Below the pieces are notes generated by a model, which did not search any database, was not told where the DNA came from, and saw only the letters and a program-made list of their open reading frames with translations. Shown in pieces: positions 1 to 8,909 of a stretch of DNA of 64,000 bases. How positions within the stretch are numbered: position 1 is the stretch's first letter; every line of letters starts with the position of its first letter. Source of the stretch: VXPQ01 sp965223485 (GTDB taxonomy: Bacteria > Bacteroidota > Rhodothermia > Rhodothermales > VXPQ01); NCBI GenBank assembly GCA_965223485.1, contig OZ244993.1, forward strand, positions 2,418,001 through 2,482,000, in the 5' to 3' direction. Position numbers and translations under genes: made by a program.

Positions 1-1
1 T

Positions 2-535
2 ATCAGTCTCATATTCCCGCCAGGTCGATTTCTCCTTACGATCCGGGTGCTGCGCGTCTTGCGGGTGTTTCGCGTGCTCAAACTGATGCGGTTTCTTGGA
101 GCGGAAGATGTGCTGTACGCGGCGCTGCGGGCGGGTCGCCGCAAGATTGTGGTCTTCATGCTGGCTGTCTCCCTGATCGTCGTGATTGTGGGATCGCTCA
201 TGTATGTCATCGAGGGGGCCGACGCAGGCTTTACGAGCATTCCGCGCGGGGTGTACTGGGCCATCGTGACGGTAACCACCGTCGGATATGGGGACATTGC
301 GCCGTTGACGCCGCTCGGCCAGATGATAGCGGTGCTGCTGATGTTCACCGGGTACGCCATCATTGCAGTTCCGACGGGTATCGTCGGAGTGGAGGTCGGG
401 CGGTTTTATGGAGGAGGCCGGTCCACATGGAGAATATGCGGGGCCTGCGGACGGGGCAGTGGGGCGCCCAACGTCTCCTATTGCGGTTTCTGTGGGGAAC
501 CACTGGAGGCGAATGATACGGGGCAGAGCGGGTAA
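2..535 (+). CDS. Voltage-gated-type potassium channel, C-terminal part (5' end outside window)
   Basis: The frame is open from base 2, so the true start lies upstream; a GTG at 47 is internal to the family. What remains is an S4-like segment with arginines every third residue (VLRVLRVFRVLKLMRF), a long hydrophobic S5, a pore helix with the K+ selectivity filter TVGYGD, and S6. This is the standard core of a tetrameric inner-membrane K+ channel. After S6 the protein ends in a short zinc-ribbon-like tail with two Cys pairs (CGAC and CGFC) instead of a long cytoplasmic RCK domain. The stop is TAA at 533-535. The family is sure; the ligand or role of the cysteine tail is unknown. Confidence 0.9.
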   Translation: MSLIFPPGRFLLTIRVLRVLRVFRVLKLMRFLGAEDVLYAALRAGRRKIVVFMLAVSLIVVIVGSLMYVIEGADAGFTSIPRGVYWAIVTVTTVGYGDIAPLTPLGQMIAVLLMFTGYAIIAVPTGIVGVEVGRFYGGGRSTWRICGACGRGSGAPNVSYCGFCGEPLEANDTGQSG

Positions 536-635
536 AACGGGATTTTGCGATTATAAGCTGGCATAATTGATTTTAGATGTATATTTTGCATAAAGTAAAG
601 AAATCTTTTAAATCCGGGGAAAAAGAGAGATTACC

Positions 636-869
636 ATGCTTTCATCCACTATTTCCAGCAAAGGCCAAACAACCTTACCTAAGCCCATCCGTCAAATTCT
701 TGGGATAGTAGCGGGGGGCAAGGTGAATTACCTTGTTTTCGATGGCGAGGTGCGTATTCTACCGGTGCGCCCGATCGGTCGGCTTTTCGGGGTGCTGAAG
801 CGCGAGGGGCCTGTCGTTTCTCTGGAGGAAATGGAGCAGGCTATAGCCGGGGGGGCGTGCGAGGAATGA
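636..869 (+). CDS. AbrB/MazE-type antitoxin
   Basis: A 77-residue protein with an N-terminal SpoVT-AbrB swapped-hairpin domain: SSKGQTTLPKPIRQ, the usual start of this DNA-binding fold. The C-terminal third is acidic, as expected of the part that wraps the toxin. The next gene, a PIN-domain toxin, starts inside its stop codon (ATGA at 866-869), so the two are translationally coupled. By family knowledge the antitoxin would bind its own promoter and neutralise the RNase. A purine-rich stretch (aaaaagagaga) before the ATG is a plausible ribosome site, and the 100 bp upstream are AT-rich and may hold the promoter. Confidence 0.88.
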   Translation: MLSSTISSKGQTTLPKPIRQILGIVAGGKVNYLVFDGEVRILPVRPIGRLFGVLKREGPVVSLEEMEQAIAGGACEE

Positions 870-1264
870 TTGCCCTGGATACCAATGTGCTCGTTCGGTA
901 CCTGGTGTGCGACGACCCGGAACAGGGTGTGATCGCCAGGAAAGTTTTGGAGAACCTCGCAAGGGAATCTCCCGGCTTTATTAGTCGAGAGGTTGTTTTG
1001 GAGCTGGTTTGGGTACTGGAACGGGCCTACAAGTGCTCCCGCGACGAAATCGCCATGGTGCTGGAAGAACTGACGGCAACGGAGCACCTTGTGGTCGAAG
1101 CGAGTCTGGATGTGGTTCGCTGTGCCGTTCGTTATCGCGAGAGCGGTGCGGGTTTTGCCGACCTGATGATTCTGGCGGCTGCCGAACGGGCTGGAGCCGA
1201 CACGCTATGCACGTTTGACAGAAAAGCCGCGGAACCTGACGGAGTTACCCTGCTGGGTGGATAA
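866..1264 (+). CDS. PIN-domain toxin (VapC-like RNase)
   Basis: A 132-residue PIN-domain protein and likely Mg2+-dependent ribonuclease toxin. Acidic catalytic residues are visible: Asp5 in LDTNVLVRYL, a Glu near 42-46 in SREVVLELVW, Asp99 in GFADLMI and Asp118 in CTFDRK, the usual PIN quartet. I chose the ATG at 866 because it overlaps the antitoxin TGA in an ATGA, which is typical of toxin-antitoxin operons; a GTG nine bases upstream is in frame but unnecessary. Length is normal for VapC proteins. Substrate RNA cannot be told from sequence. Confidence 0.88.
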   Translation: MIALDTNVLVRYLVCDDPEQGVIARKVLENLARESPGFISREVVLELVWVLERAYKCSRDEIAMVLEELTATEHLVVEASLDVVRCAVRYRESGAGFADLMILAAAERAGADTLCTFDRKAAEPDGVTLLGG

Positions 1265-1310
1265 GGACCTCCGGATTCCTGCAAGGGCGAGTGCGAGACG
1301 CACGGGGGAG

Positions 1311-1359
1311 ACGGAAAGGGGAAACGGAAAGGGGAAACGGAAAGGGGAAACGGAAAAGG
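1311..1359. repeat. 13-bp minisatellite, about 3.8 copies
   Basis: The unit acggaaaggggaa is repeated head to tail with no mismatch in the first three copies (1311-1323, 1324-1336, 1337-1349) and a partial fourth. It lies between the PIN toxin and the tRNA gene. The unit is not a multiple of three and there is no convincing gene across it, so it appears non-coding. It probably varies in copy number by slippage. Confidence 0.85.
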
Positions 1360-1441
1360 CTCAGGCGAAGCGGATAACCTGTCGGAAGGCGCCCTGAAGA
1401 GGCGAGGGCGCACGGTAATGGCGCGCCGGAGAGGAATCGTG

Positions 1442-1515
1442 TAGGCCCGGGGGGACTCGAACCCCCAACCCACTGATTAAGAGTCAGTTGCTCTGCCAAA
1501 TTGAGCTACGGGCCT
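1442..1515 (-). tRNA. tRNA-Lys (CTT anticodon)
   Basis: Read on the minus strand, a 74-nt cloverleaf folds completely: a 7-bp acceptor stem (AGGCCCG with CGGGCCT), D arm GCTC/GAGC, anticodon stem ACTGA/TCAGT enclosing loop CTCTTAA with anticodon CTT, a 5-nt variable loop, and a T arm GGGGG/CCCCC around TTCGAGT. The discriminator base is A. CCA is not encoded. The gene sits between a toxin-antitoxin pair and a likely defence pair, as is common for tRNA genes at island edges. Confidence 0.96.
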
Positions 1516-1625
1516 GGGTGGACTTGCGCGAAGCAGCCTTAAGGCATATTTTACGCGGGGCAAGAGCGGTGGATCCGAGAGGATGTGACGGTATGCCACA
1601 TCAGACTCGACAGCAGATCGGGCGA

Positions 1626-1799
1626 TCATCCCCCGTGGAGCGGGAAGCGTTGAGCCATCAAATCGATCCATGCAAGCGCCGTCGCCAGCGCCTGATACAC
1701 ATAACCTCGCAGGGAATGGATCGCCTGGCGTGCAGGATCGCCCTCCGGGATAATGCCAGAAGATGGGCCTGGATTGAAAAGTTCGTTAGCGTTCATCAT
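1626..1799 (-). pseudogene. Truncated ORF downstream of the DUF4276 gene
   Basis: A 57-residue minus-strand frame starts with two ATGs at 1799 and 1796, 16 bp after the DUF4276 stop and in the same direction. It contains DPARQAIHSLRGYVYQALAT followed by AWIDL. That reads like the N-terminus of a much larger protein, since an R-G-Y-x-Y-Q helix of this kind opens many multi-domain proteins. It hits a stop soon afterwards and no continuation is visible before the tRNA. I read it as a broken third gene of the ATPase/DUF4276 operon. It could instead be a genuine small gene. The rest of 1516-1815 shows nothing else. Confidence 0.45.
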
Positions 1800-1815
1800 T
1801 GTAACAGAAACAACC

Positions 1816-2463
1816 TCACGAACCCAGTGCCTCCATACGTTCTACCCAGCCATTAAATCGGGGGCATTCGGAGCGGATTGTGTCTAATCCTATTAGCTCG
1901 GCAAGCAGAGGGCCATCTCCGCGTTTTCTGTAACGCGGTATGAGCCGCATGATCCGCTTGCTCGGAACGGTTTTATTACTGTCGTTTATATCTTCCGGGG
2001 TCTCAAACTTTGAACGAATTTTTCGCAGTTTCTTAATCGATTCCTTTGAAGCATAAGGCAGGCTTTCGAAAACATCCACTCTGGAAAACAATAAACCTTC
2101 TAACTCGTGGCGCTGGACATAAGGGAATATTCTCGTTTCGTTCCAGTTTGGACCAGTTTTATCGTTTATTTTCTGGCGCAAATGCTGTTCCAATTCCTCG
2201 ACCGATTTGTCTTCCTTGTCTTGAAATCCGTAGAAATCGACCAATGAAGTGACAAAATCATAAGATTGATAAAGACACACCATATCCTCGACGAGTCGTG
2301 CAACTGAAACGTCTCCTCCACCTTCCCCTTTGATGTTTTCTCCGGCGCGACCGAGAAGAATTGGCGTCGGCTCGATTTTCTTTGTTCTGAGAGGGCCTGC
2401 AAGAAGCTTATTGACGAATTCCTCCTCGGTCTGTCCCTCTACGGATATTCCCAGCCGGATCAT
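1816..2463 (-). CDS. DUF4276 family protein (Toprim-like), partner of AAA ATPase
   Basis: A 215-residue protein with the DUF4276 opening GISVEGQTEEEFVNKLL (Glu9 in EGQTE), a mid-protein VDFYGF and the HELEGLLF helix. These acidic positions are consistent with a Toprim-like nuclease fold, which is the family's suspected activity; this is inference. Its ATG at 2463 overlaps the ATPase stop by 4 bp (ATGA), so it is coupled to that gene. ATPase + DUF4276/Toprim pairs recur in bacterial defence islands, where the ATPase senses and the Toprim protein cuts nucleic acid. The specific target here is unknown. Confidence 0.82.
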   Translation of the reverse strand: MIRLGISVEGQTEEEFVNKLLAGPLRTKKIEPTPILLGRAGENIKGEGGGDVSVARLVEDMVCLYQSYDFVTSLVDFYGFQDKEDKSVEELEQHLRQKINDKTGPNWNETRIFPYVQRHELEGLLFSRVDVFESLPYASKESIKKLRKIRSKFETPEDINDSNKTVPSKRIMRLIPRYRKRGDGPLLAELIGLDTIRSECPRFNGWVERMEALGS

Positions 2464-3599
2464 GGACGTCCTCCCAAAACGTTTTTCCGCCAGAGTTCGC
2501 CCGTAGTGAAATTACTGTCAAGCCAATGTTGATATTCAGTCTGCTGAAGTGCCCTGAACTGCGTTTTACCATCCTCCATTTCGAGCACGATGATTTCTTC
2601 GAGGCCAAAGAGGTCAACGAGCAGGGGAGATTGCGTTGCTACGATAATTTGCCGTTCTGTGGCGAGGCCTTTGATCATGTCGCCGATCAGAGAGATAGCG
2701 GCAGGATGCAGGCCAAGTTCCGGCTCGTCCAGTAAAAGAACGCTGGGTAGCATCTCCTGAGGAAGATTCAGCAGGGTCACGAGCGCAAAGAACCGCAACG
2801 AACCATCGGAAGTGAGATGGGGTCCGAGCGTTTGGTCCGTTCCCTTCGCTGCCCAGCGTAGCAACACCTTCCCGTAGCTTTCTTCGATCTCGAAGCGTTC
2901 GAACACAGGCAAAATGCGTGTAATATGCCGGCAGATCAGATTGAATCTTTTTATGTCTTCCTGCTCCAGTCGGTGCAGGATAGCAGCCAGATTGCCACCG
3001 TGCGAGCGCAGATAGTTGTTATCGGACGCATCCCATCGCTTCTTGAAACTGGACGTGTCGGATGTGTCGTGGAATTGGTACACCGCGCAATCCCGCAGGA
3101 GACGGACAATAGCCCGTGCGGTTGTTCGATTGATATCCGGAAGATATTCCGACGATTGGGCGGCTTCGACGATTTGGGCCTCCGGGTGACCGCTTTCGAG
3201 ATGCTGCCAATCAGCAGGTGTGGACGAGCCCGTACGGCTGAATCGGAAAGCTTCGTTCATAAAGATCAGCCGGTCGGGATGGCCGTGCCCCAATTCGAAC
3301 CTGTAGTCGTTCAGTCCCTTTTCTGTTTGCAGGGATATAGTGGCCTTTATCCGGGTCGTTTTTTCACTTCCGCCGAACAACTGATCGCTTGCGCCTCCAT
3401 GCATTGCAACGAAATCCCCAAGCTTCCGGGATTTCAGCATCCAACTCATCATCTCGAAGAAGCGGATAAAATTGGACTTGCCGGCTCCATTAGGACCGAT
3501 CAGGACGGTTGCCATGCCCAGGTTCTGGAGCTCGCAGTCCGCCAGCGAGCGGAAGCCCTGGATACGAACAGACCGGATTTGCGGAGGGGTCATGGCCAT
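2460..3599 (-). CDS. AAA family ATPase (AAA_21/OLD-like)
   Basis: A 379-residue ABC/SMC-like ATPase of the AAA_21 type. IRSVRIQGFRSL opens the fold, followed by Walker A GPNGAGKSN at 35-43. Near the C-terminus lies Walker B plus the H-loop context LLLDEPELGLHP. The long middle region is the usual lid insertion. I place the start at the ATG at 3599 because family similarity begins there. In-frame alternatives are an ATG at 3686, which follows a purine-rich gggaggaag, and a codon at 3842, which would leave only 22 bp to the divergent RodZ-like gene. It is coupled to the DUF4276 gene downstream. The likely role is a defence sensor ATPase. Confidence 0.85.
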   Translation of the reverse strand: MAMTPPQIRSVRIQGFRSLADCELQNLGMATVLIGPNGAGKSNFIRFFEMMSWMLKSRKLGDFVAMHGGASDQLFGGSEKTTRIKATISLQTEKGLNDYRFELGHGHPDRLIFMNEAFRFSRTGSSTPADWQHLESGHPEAQIVEAAQSSEYLPDINRTTARAIVRLLRDCAVYQFHDTSDTSSFKKRWDASDNNYLRSHGGNLAAILHRLEQEDIKRFNLICRHITRILPVFERFEIEESYGKVLLRWAAKGTDQTLGPHLTSDGSLRFFALVTLLNLPQEMLPSVLLLDEPELGLHPAAISLIGDMIKGLATERQIIVATQSPLLVDLFGLEEIIVLEMEDGKTQFRALQQTEYQHWLDSNFTTGELWRKNVLGGRP

Positions 3600-3864
3600 A
3601 TTGAGGATACCGTGAATGCGTGCGCCGGTAACAAACCCGTTTGCGAAACGATAGTTCACACCCCTTGCTCCTGCAATAATTCGCATCTTCCTCCCGGTTT
3701 CGCTTTTCCATGCACCCCGGCTTTTATATCTTTCCGGTTCGTGGGTGGTAGCGGCTCCAGGAAGGTCTCCCGGCAGGCGTTTCAACTTCTCCAATGCCAG
3801 GGGCTGGCCTGTTGGCTCTCCGGCAGATATTGTACAGCGCATTTAAGCAGAGAGTATTTCATAT

Positions 3865-5070
3865 ATGTATAGCGAAGCCGAACGCGGAACACGATTTGCC
3901 CGGGACCTGCGCCGTATCCGCAGAAATCGCGGCGTTTCTTTGACCGACATACACGACGCCACCAAGATGGCGTACGATTTGATCAAGCGCTTCGAACACG
4001 ATGCGCTTATCGGTCATCCTCAGTTCAACAGGGTGTATCTCCGACTCTTCGTGCGTGGATACGCAGAGCATCTGAATCTGGATGTGGAGATGGCGTTGGA
4101 GGCGTTCGAATTGGCGATGAAGGGGCGATATACCGGCTCGCTGGCCAAAGCGTATCTGGGCGAGTCCGGGGAAGAGCATCAGGAGGAGAGCCCGAAGCAA
4201 GAGAAGAAAACAGGCCGCAAGGAACCCGCCGCTCCTGAATCGGATCAGGTAACTGAGGCGACTCCGTCAGCACAGACTGAGCAGGAGTCCGCCAAAATCC
4301 CGCATGAAGAATCCGCTGAACCAACCCGGCAGAGTGATTCCGCGGTGACCGATTCCGAAGTGGCTGATTCCGGAGCGACTGTTTCGGCGGCTTCGTCTAC
4401 TGAACAACCTGCTGCCCGGAAAGCCCCATTGGCGAAGACATCTTCCGCCCGGGAAATCTCATCGCCCAAGGCGTCTTTCCCCCGAAGAACTTCCTCCAGG
4501 ACTTCCTCCAGGACTTCCTCCAGGACTTCCTCCAAGGCCAACCCTTCAACAGACGCAGGCGCACAGGCCCCTGCCGGATCGGGCAGCGGTAGCGGGCCGG
4601 ATCCCCGGTGGATATTTTTTGGCTTGATCGTCGTAGTGGTCGGGCTGGGCGTCTGGGGCCTGACGCGAGCCGTTCCGGCGAACGATATGGCCGATGCAGC
4701 CGTTCCGGCGCACGATATGACCGATGCAACGGCCCCGGCGAGCGGTATGGCCGATGCAACGGTCCCGGCGAACGACATCCCCATACAATCCCTTCCCGAT
4801 ACGCTGAATATCGCGATCGTGGCGGACAAGGGTAGCGTGGCGCCGATTCGGGTGACGGTGGATAACGATCTGCGGCGCCCGTACTGGATAGATCGCGGCG
4901 ATGCGATGACGTTCCGCATGGCGGATCGCATCATACTGGAGCAGCAGCTCGATAGCGTTACGGTGCAGGTGGAAGGTATGACCTATCCGGTATCCCGACC
5001 GACCGGCGAAGACACGGTGATCCTGACTCGTGACGCGCTTAGCTCCTGGTTCTCTTCCATCCAACGATAG
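3865..5070 (+). CDS. RodZ-like helix-turn-helix membrane protein
   Basis: 401 residues in RodZ order. A cytoplasmic helix-turn-helix spans about 5-80 (LRRIRRNRGVSLTDIHDATK). A long low-complexity linker follows at about 100-245, then one membrane span near 249-266 (IFFGLIVVVVGLGVWGL), then an extracytoplasmic beta domain of the DUF4115 kind to the end. RodZ ties MreB to the envelope and helps set cell shape; that role is family knowledge. Odd features are the 12-nt DNA repeat coding RTSS four times before the span and a 10-residue repeat (PAxDMxDA) four times just after it. It stands alone ahead of ligA. Confidence 0.8.
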   Translation: MYSEAERGTRFARDLRRIRRNRGVSLTDIHDATKMAYDLIKRFEHDALIGHPQFNRVYLRLFVRGYAEHLNLDVEMALEAFELAMKGRYTGSLAKAYLGESGEEHQEESPKQEKKTGRKEPAAPESDQVTEATPSAQTEQESAKIPHEESAEPTRQSDSAVTDSEVADSGATVSAASSTEQPAARKAPLAKTSSAREISSPKASFPRRTSSRTSSRTSSRTSSKANPSTDAGAQAPAGSGSGSGPDPRWIFFGLIVVVVGLGVWGLTRAVPANDMADAAVPAHDMTDATAPASGMADATVPANDIPIQSLPDTLNIAIVADKGSVAPIRVTVDNDLRRPYWIDRGDAMTFRMADRIILEQQLDSVTVQVEGMTYPVSRPTGEDTVILTRDALSSWFSSIQR

Positions 5071-5097
5071 CGGCCAGCACGACGGGCGCCGCCTCTT

Positions 5098-7233
5098 ATG
5101 AAGAACCTTGTCGATGCATCTCACAAGGTCTTGATGCACATTGCATCCACCGATGTGCATGCAATACCGCGCAGCGAGGCGGTGAATCTTGCGCAGACGT
5201 TGCGGACACTTCTCAATGCCCACGATCACCGCTACCATGTGCTTGATGCTCCTGTCGTGGCGGACAACGAGTACGACCGGCTTTTCCGGGCGCTTGAACG
5301 GATAGAAGCGCGCTACCCGGACCTGGTTGCGCCGGATTCGCCTACGCATCGCACGGGCGCCGCTCCACTCGACCGGTTCGAGCGGGTTCGCCACCCCGCC
5401 GCGATGCTATCCCTGGGGAAGGCATTCGATACAGCCGAGTTGGAGGCGTGGTACGAACGGTGCCTGCGCGGGCTGCGGGGCCGCTTCGGAGAGGATGCGC
5501 GTCCGCAAATGACCGTGGAGCCGAAAATGGACGGTATTGCCGTTGCGCTTACTTACGAAAGAGGTAAGCTGGTGCTGGGAGCCACTCGCGGGGATGGTGC
5601 GGAGGGGGAGAATATCACCAGCAATGTACGCACGATCCCTTCGATACCCCTGTCCATTCCGGCGCTGCCTGTTTCTGCGGAGGATTCCGGGGGTACTGTT
5701 CCGCCGGATCGTATGGAAGTGCGCGGAGAGATTTACATCCGCAACCGGGATTTCGAGAAACTGAACGAGACCGCGGCGGCTGCCGGCGACAAGTTGTATG
5801 CGAATCCCCGGAATGCGGCTGCCGGCAGCGTGCGCCAGCTCGATCCGTCGATTACGGCTTCGCGTCCCTTGTCGTTCGTGGCTTACGGAACGGGTCCGGT
5901 GGAGGGCGTCGAGGCGCCGCCGGAAGGGCAGTATGCCTTGCTCGCGTGGCTTGGTGCATACGGTTTTCCCGTAAGCGAACATGTCGCGCAGTCGGATTCC
6001 ATCGACCAGGTGAAATCGCTCTATGAAGATTGGCGCCGGAAGCGGGAGGAACTGGACTATGAAATCGACGGGCTGGTGGTCAAGATAGACCGGTTCGACT
6101 GGCAGGAAGCGCTCGGATTCGTATCGAATGCTCCCCGTTGGGCCGTTGCCTGCAAGTTTCCTGCCAAGGAAGCGACCACGGTGCTGAACGATATCAAGGT
6201 CAGCGTAGGGCGGACCGGCGTCATCAAGCCGGAAGCGGTGCTCGAGCCGGTGCCTGTTGCCGGCGTCATTGTATCGAGTGCAACCCTGCACAATGAAGAA
6301 TACATCCGCGACCGGGATATTCGCATAGGAGATCGGGTGGTCGTGAAACGGGCCGGGGACGTTATTCCCCAGGTCGTCAAGCCCATCGAAGAAGTGCGCT
6401 CGGGCAGGGAGCGGAAATGGGAAATGCCTACGCACTGCCCGGTATGCGGCAGCGAACTTCGTACGTTACCGGACGAGGTGGACAGCTACTGCGTGTCCAT
6501 TGATTGTCCGGCTCAATTCATCCGTCTCGTGGAGCATTTTGCGAGCCGGGGGGCCATGGATATAGAAGGGCTGGGCGCCAAACTGGCGGTGATGCTCGTA
6601 GAAGAGGGGCTCGTCAGGAATCTTGCGGATATTTACGCGCTTGCCGCCGAACAACTGCTTCCTCTCGATCTCTTTGCCGAAAAACGGGCCGATAATCTTC
6701 TCGAAGGCATCGAAGCCTCCAGGAAACGCCCCCTCAGTCGTCTTGTGTTCGGGCTGGGCATTCGCCATGTGGGGCGCGCCACGGCGGAATTGCTTGTCGC
6801 CCGGTACGCTTCCCTGGATGCCTTGTCGAGGGCCGGCGCAGAAGAAATCGAACAAATCGAGGGCATTGGGGAGGTCATTGCAAAGAGCGTGGCGAGCTGG
6901 TTCGCGGTCGAAGCCAACCGCGACCTGATACGGCGCTTGCGCGAATCAGGCGTAAATACGGAGCGCTTGCCAGAAGAAGCTCCGCAGGGAGAGGAGGACT
7001 CCGGCCAGGCAACCGGCAAGACCTTTGTGCTCACAGGCACGTTGCCGACGCTTGGGAGAAAGGAAGCGACTACGCGTATCAAGCAGGCCGGAGGCCGCGT
7101 CGCCAGCAGCGTGAGCAGTAATACGGACTATGTCGTGGCCGGCGAGAATCCCGGTTCGAAGCGTGAGCGGGCTACCGAACTGGGGATTGCCATACTCGAC
7201 GAAAATCAACTACTGGCTCTGCTCGACGAGTAA
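5098..7233 (+). CDS. ligA: NAD-dependent DNA ligase
   Basis: 711 residues, slightly long for LigA, with all domains in order. The Ia domain (HDHRYHVLDAP, DNEYD) binds NMN. The nucleotidyltransferase domain has the adenylated Lys143 in EPKMDG. An OB fold follows, then a four-Cys zinc finger (CPVCG, then YCVSIDCPAQ), helix-hairpin-helix repeats and a C-terminal BRCT domain from about 635. It seals nicks in replication and repair using NAD+. It begins 27 bp after the RodZ-like gene and is followed after 12 bp by the symporter, so it is probably co-transcribed. Confidence 0.97.
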   Translation: MKNLVDASHKVLMHIASTDVHAIPRSEAVNLAQTLRTLLNAHDHRYHVLDAPVVADNEYDRLFRALERIEARYPDLVAPDSPTHRTGAAPLDRFERVRHPAAMLSLGKAFDTAELEAWYERCLRGLRGRFGEDARPQMTVEPKMDGIAVALTYERGKLVLGATRGDGAEGENITSNVRTIPSIPLSIPALPVSAEDSGGTVPPDRMEVRGEIYIRNRDFEKLNETAAAAGDKLYANPRNAAAGSVRQLDPSITASRPLSFVAYGTGPVEGVEAPPEGQYALLAWLGAYGFPVSEHVAQSDSIDQVKSLYEDWRRKREELDYEIDGLVVKIDRFDWQEALGFVSNAPRWAVACKFPAKEATTVLNDIKVSVGRTGVIKPEAVLEPVPVAGVIVSSATLHNEEYIRDRDIRIGDRVVVKRAGDVIPQVVKPIEEVRSGRERKWEMPTHCPVCGSELRTLPDEVDSYCVSIDCPAQFIRLVEHFASRGAMDIEGLGAKLAVMLVEEGLVRNLADIYALAAEQLLPLDLFAEKRADNLLEGIEASRKRPLSRLVFGLGIRHVGRATAELLVARYASLDALSRAGAEEIEQIEGIGEVIAKSVASWFAVEANRDLIRRLRESGVNTERLPEEAPQGEEDSGQATGKTFVLTGTLPTLGRKEATTRIKQAGGRVASSVSSNTDYVVAGENPGSKRERATELGIAILDENQLLALLDE

Positions 7234-7245
7234 TCCGCCATCGCC

Positions 7246-8793
7246 ATGCTGACCACCCTCGATTACGTCGTTATCGTCCTGTATCTGGCTGGCGTGGCCG
7301 CATTCGGCGTCAAGGCCGGGGGGCGGCAAAAAAGCACCGCGGATTATTTTCTCGGCAACAGGGATTTACCCTGGTGGGCGGTCTGTTTTTCCGTGGTGGC
7401 GACCGAAACGAGTACGCTGACGGTGATCGGCATTCCGGCAGTGGCGTACGGCGGCAGTCTGACATTCCTGCAACTGACCTTCGGCTACCTTCTGGGCAGA
7501 ATAGCCGTATCGATATTTTTTCTTCCCAGATACTTTCAGGGAGAACTGGTCACTGCCTATGCCTTGCTCGGTAACCGGTATGGGGACACCATGCGGGGCG
7601 CGGCTTCGGTGACATTTCTTATCACCCGCCTGCTGGCCGACGGCGTACGCCTCTTCGCTACGGCCATCCCCCTGAAGGTCATTACGGACTCGGCGGGACT
7701 GGATATATCCTACGCATCTATTATTGCCGTTATCGCACTATTCACCATCGTCTACACGCTGATAGGGGGCATCAAGGCCGTTGTATGGATGGATGTGGTG
7801 CAGATGGCCGTGTACCTTGGCGGGGCCATTGTGGCGGTGATTGTACTGTTAGGTCAGGCGCCCGGCGATTGGTGGGCGCAGGCGGCGGAAGCGGGCAAGA
7901 CACAGGTGCTGTATCTGGCGGCGAATGAGTCCCTCTCGACGTGGATAACTTCTCCGTACGCCTTTGTAACCGCCGTGGTGGGCGGGGCTGTGTTTTCCAT
8001 GGCTTCTCACGGTACGGATCAACTCATTGTGCAGCGCCTGCTCACTTGTCGGGATGAGCGGGATAGCAAAAAGGCGCTCATCGGTTCCGCCGTGGTGGTC
8101 ATATTCCAGTTTGCCCTGTTTCTGTTGGTGGGACTGCTGCTTTGGAGCTACTATGGAGGGGCTTCCATAGCCGATCTGGGCCTTGCCCGGGGCGACGAAA
8201 TCTTTCCGAAGTTCATCATCGAGGGGTTGCCGCCGGGCGTATCCGGCCTCCTGCTGGCCGGCATTGTGGCGGCGGCAATGAGTACGTTATCGTCGTCGCT
8301 CAATTCACTGGCCTCGTCCTCGGTGTTCGATCTGTTCGAGCGTATCCCGCTGTTCGGGCATACCCGGGGCAAGGCGATGCCGGCAGCACGATCCCTGCTT
8401 GTATCCCGTCTGTTCACCGTATTCTGGGGCATCGTATTCATTTTCTTCGCCACGCTTTTCGAGAATCGCGACAACCCGGTGGTCGAACTGGGGCTCGCCA
8501 TTGCCTCGTTCACGTACGGCGGGCTACTGGGGGTTTTCCTGCTGGCGCTTTTCAATAAGGCCACGAACCAGACGGATGCCGTGCTTTCGTTTGCGACTAC
8601 GGTTATCGTCATGGTCTGGGTGATTTTCTCCGTCTGGCATCATCCTCAGGAGGGGTGGATTGTTTCGTTTATGCCCGGCGACGACGTCGTGGCCCGGGAG
8701 GGGCTCCGCGCCATAGCCTGGCCCTGGTATACGGCTATCGGGGCGGGTCTTCATCTTGTTTTGGGATCCCTGCTTGCCCTCCGGCATAGATAA
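7246..8793 (+). CDS. Sodium:solute symporter (SSS family)
   Basis: 515 residues, almost wholly hydrophobic, with about 13 predicted membrane helices. The opening YVVIVLYLAGVAAFGVKAGG, the segment STADYFLGNRDLPWWAV and the core TETSTLTVIGIPAVAYGG are typical of the SSS (SLC5-like) family. The SSLNSLASSSVFDL stretch in the middle is the usual Na+-site helix. It would import a small solute with Na+ across the inner membrane. The solute cannot be assigned from sequence. It starts 12 bp after ligA. Confidence 0.93.
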   Translation: MLTTLDYVVIVLYLAGVAAFGVKAGGRQKSTADYFLGNRDLPWWAVCFSVVATETSTLTVIGIPAVAYGGSLTFLQLTFGYLLGRIAVSIFFLPRYFQGELVTAYALLGNRYGDTMRGAASVTFLITRLLADGVRLFATAIPLKVITDSAGLDISYASIIAVIALFTIVYTLIGGIKAVVWMDVVQMAVYLGGAIVAVIVLLGQAPGDWWAQAAEAGKTQVLYLAANESLSTWITSPYAFVTAVVGGAVFSMASHGTDQLIVQRLLTCRDERDSKKALIGSAVVVIFQFALFLLVGLLLWSYYGGASIADLGLARGDEIFPKFIIEGLPPGVSGLLLAGIVAAAMSTLSSSLNSLASSSVFDLFERIPLFGHTRGKAMPAARSLLVSRLFTVFWGIVFIFFATLFENRDNPVVELGLAIASFTYGGLLGVFLLALFNKATNQTDAVLSFATTVIVMVWVIFSVWHHPQEGWIVSFMPGDDVVAREGLRAIAWPWYTAIGAGLHLVLGSLLALRHR

Positions 8794-8909
8794 ACATCCT
8801 TGCATGCCCGAGTCGGAGATGCACCGCATTGCGTTGCCAGGTCCTGCTTTGATCGGGAGGCGCCCTTGCTGCGATCCTATACCGCATTTCGTTCCCGGAC
8901 GGTCCCCCT

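Noticed and set aside
1442..1515. tRNA-Lys as an integration site with a duplicated 3' end (att)
   Set aside because: I saw no second copy of the tRNA 3' segment in the window and no integrase gene; linkage to an island remains possible but unsupported.
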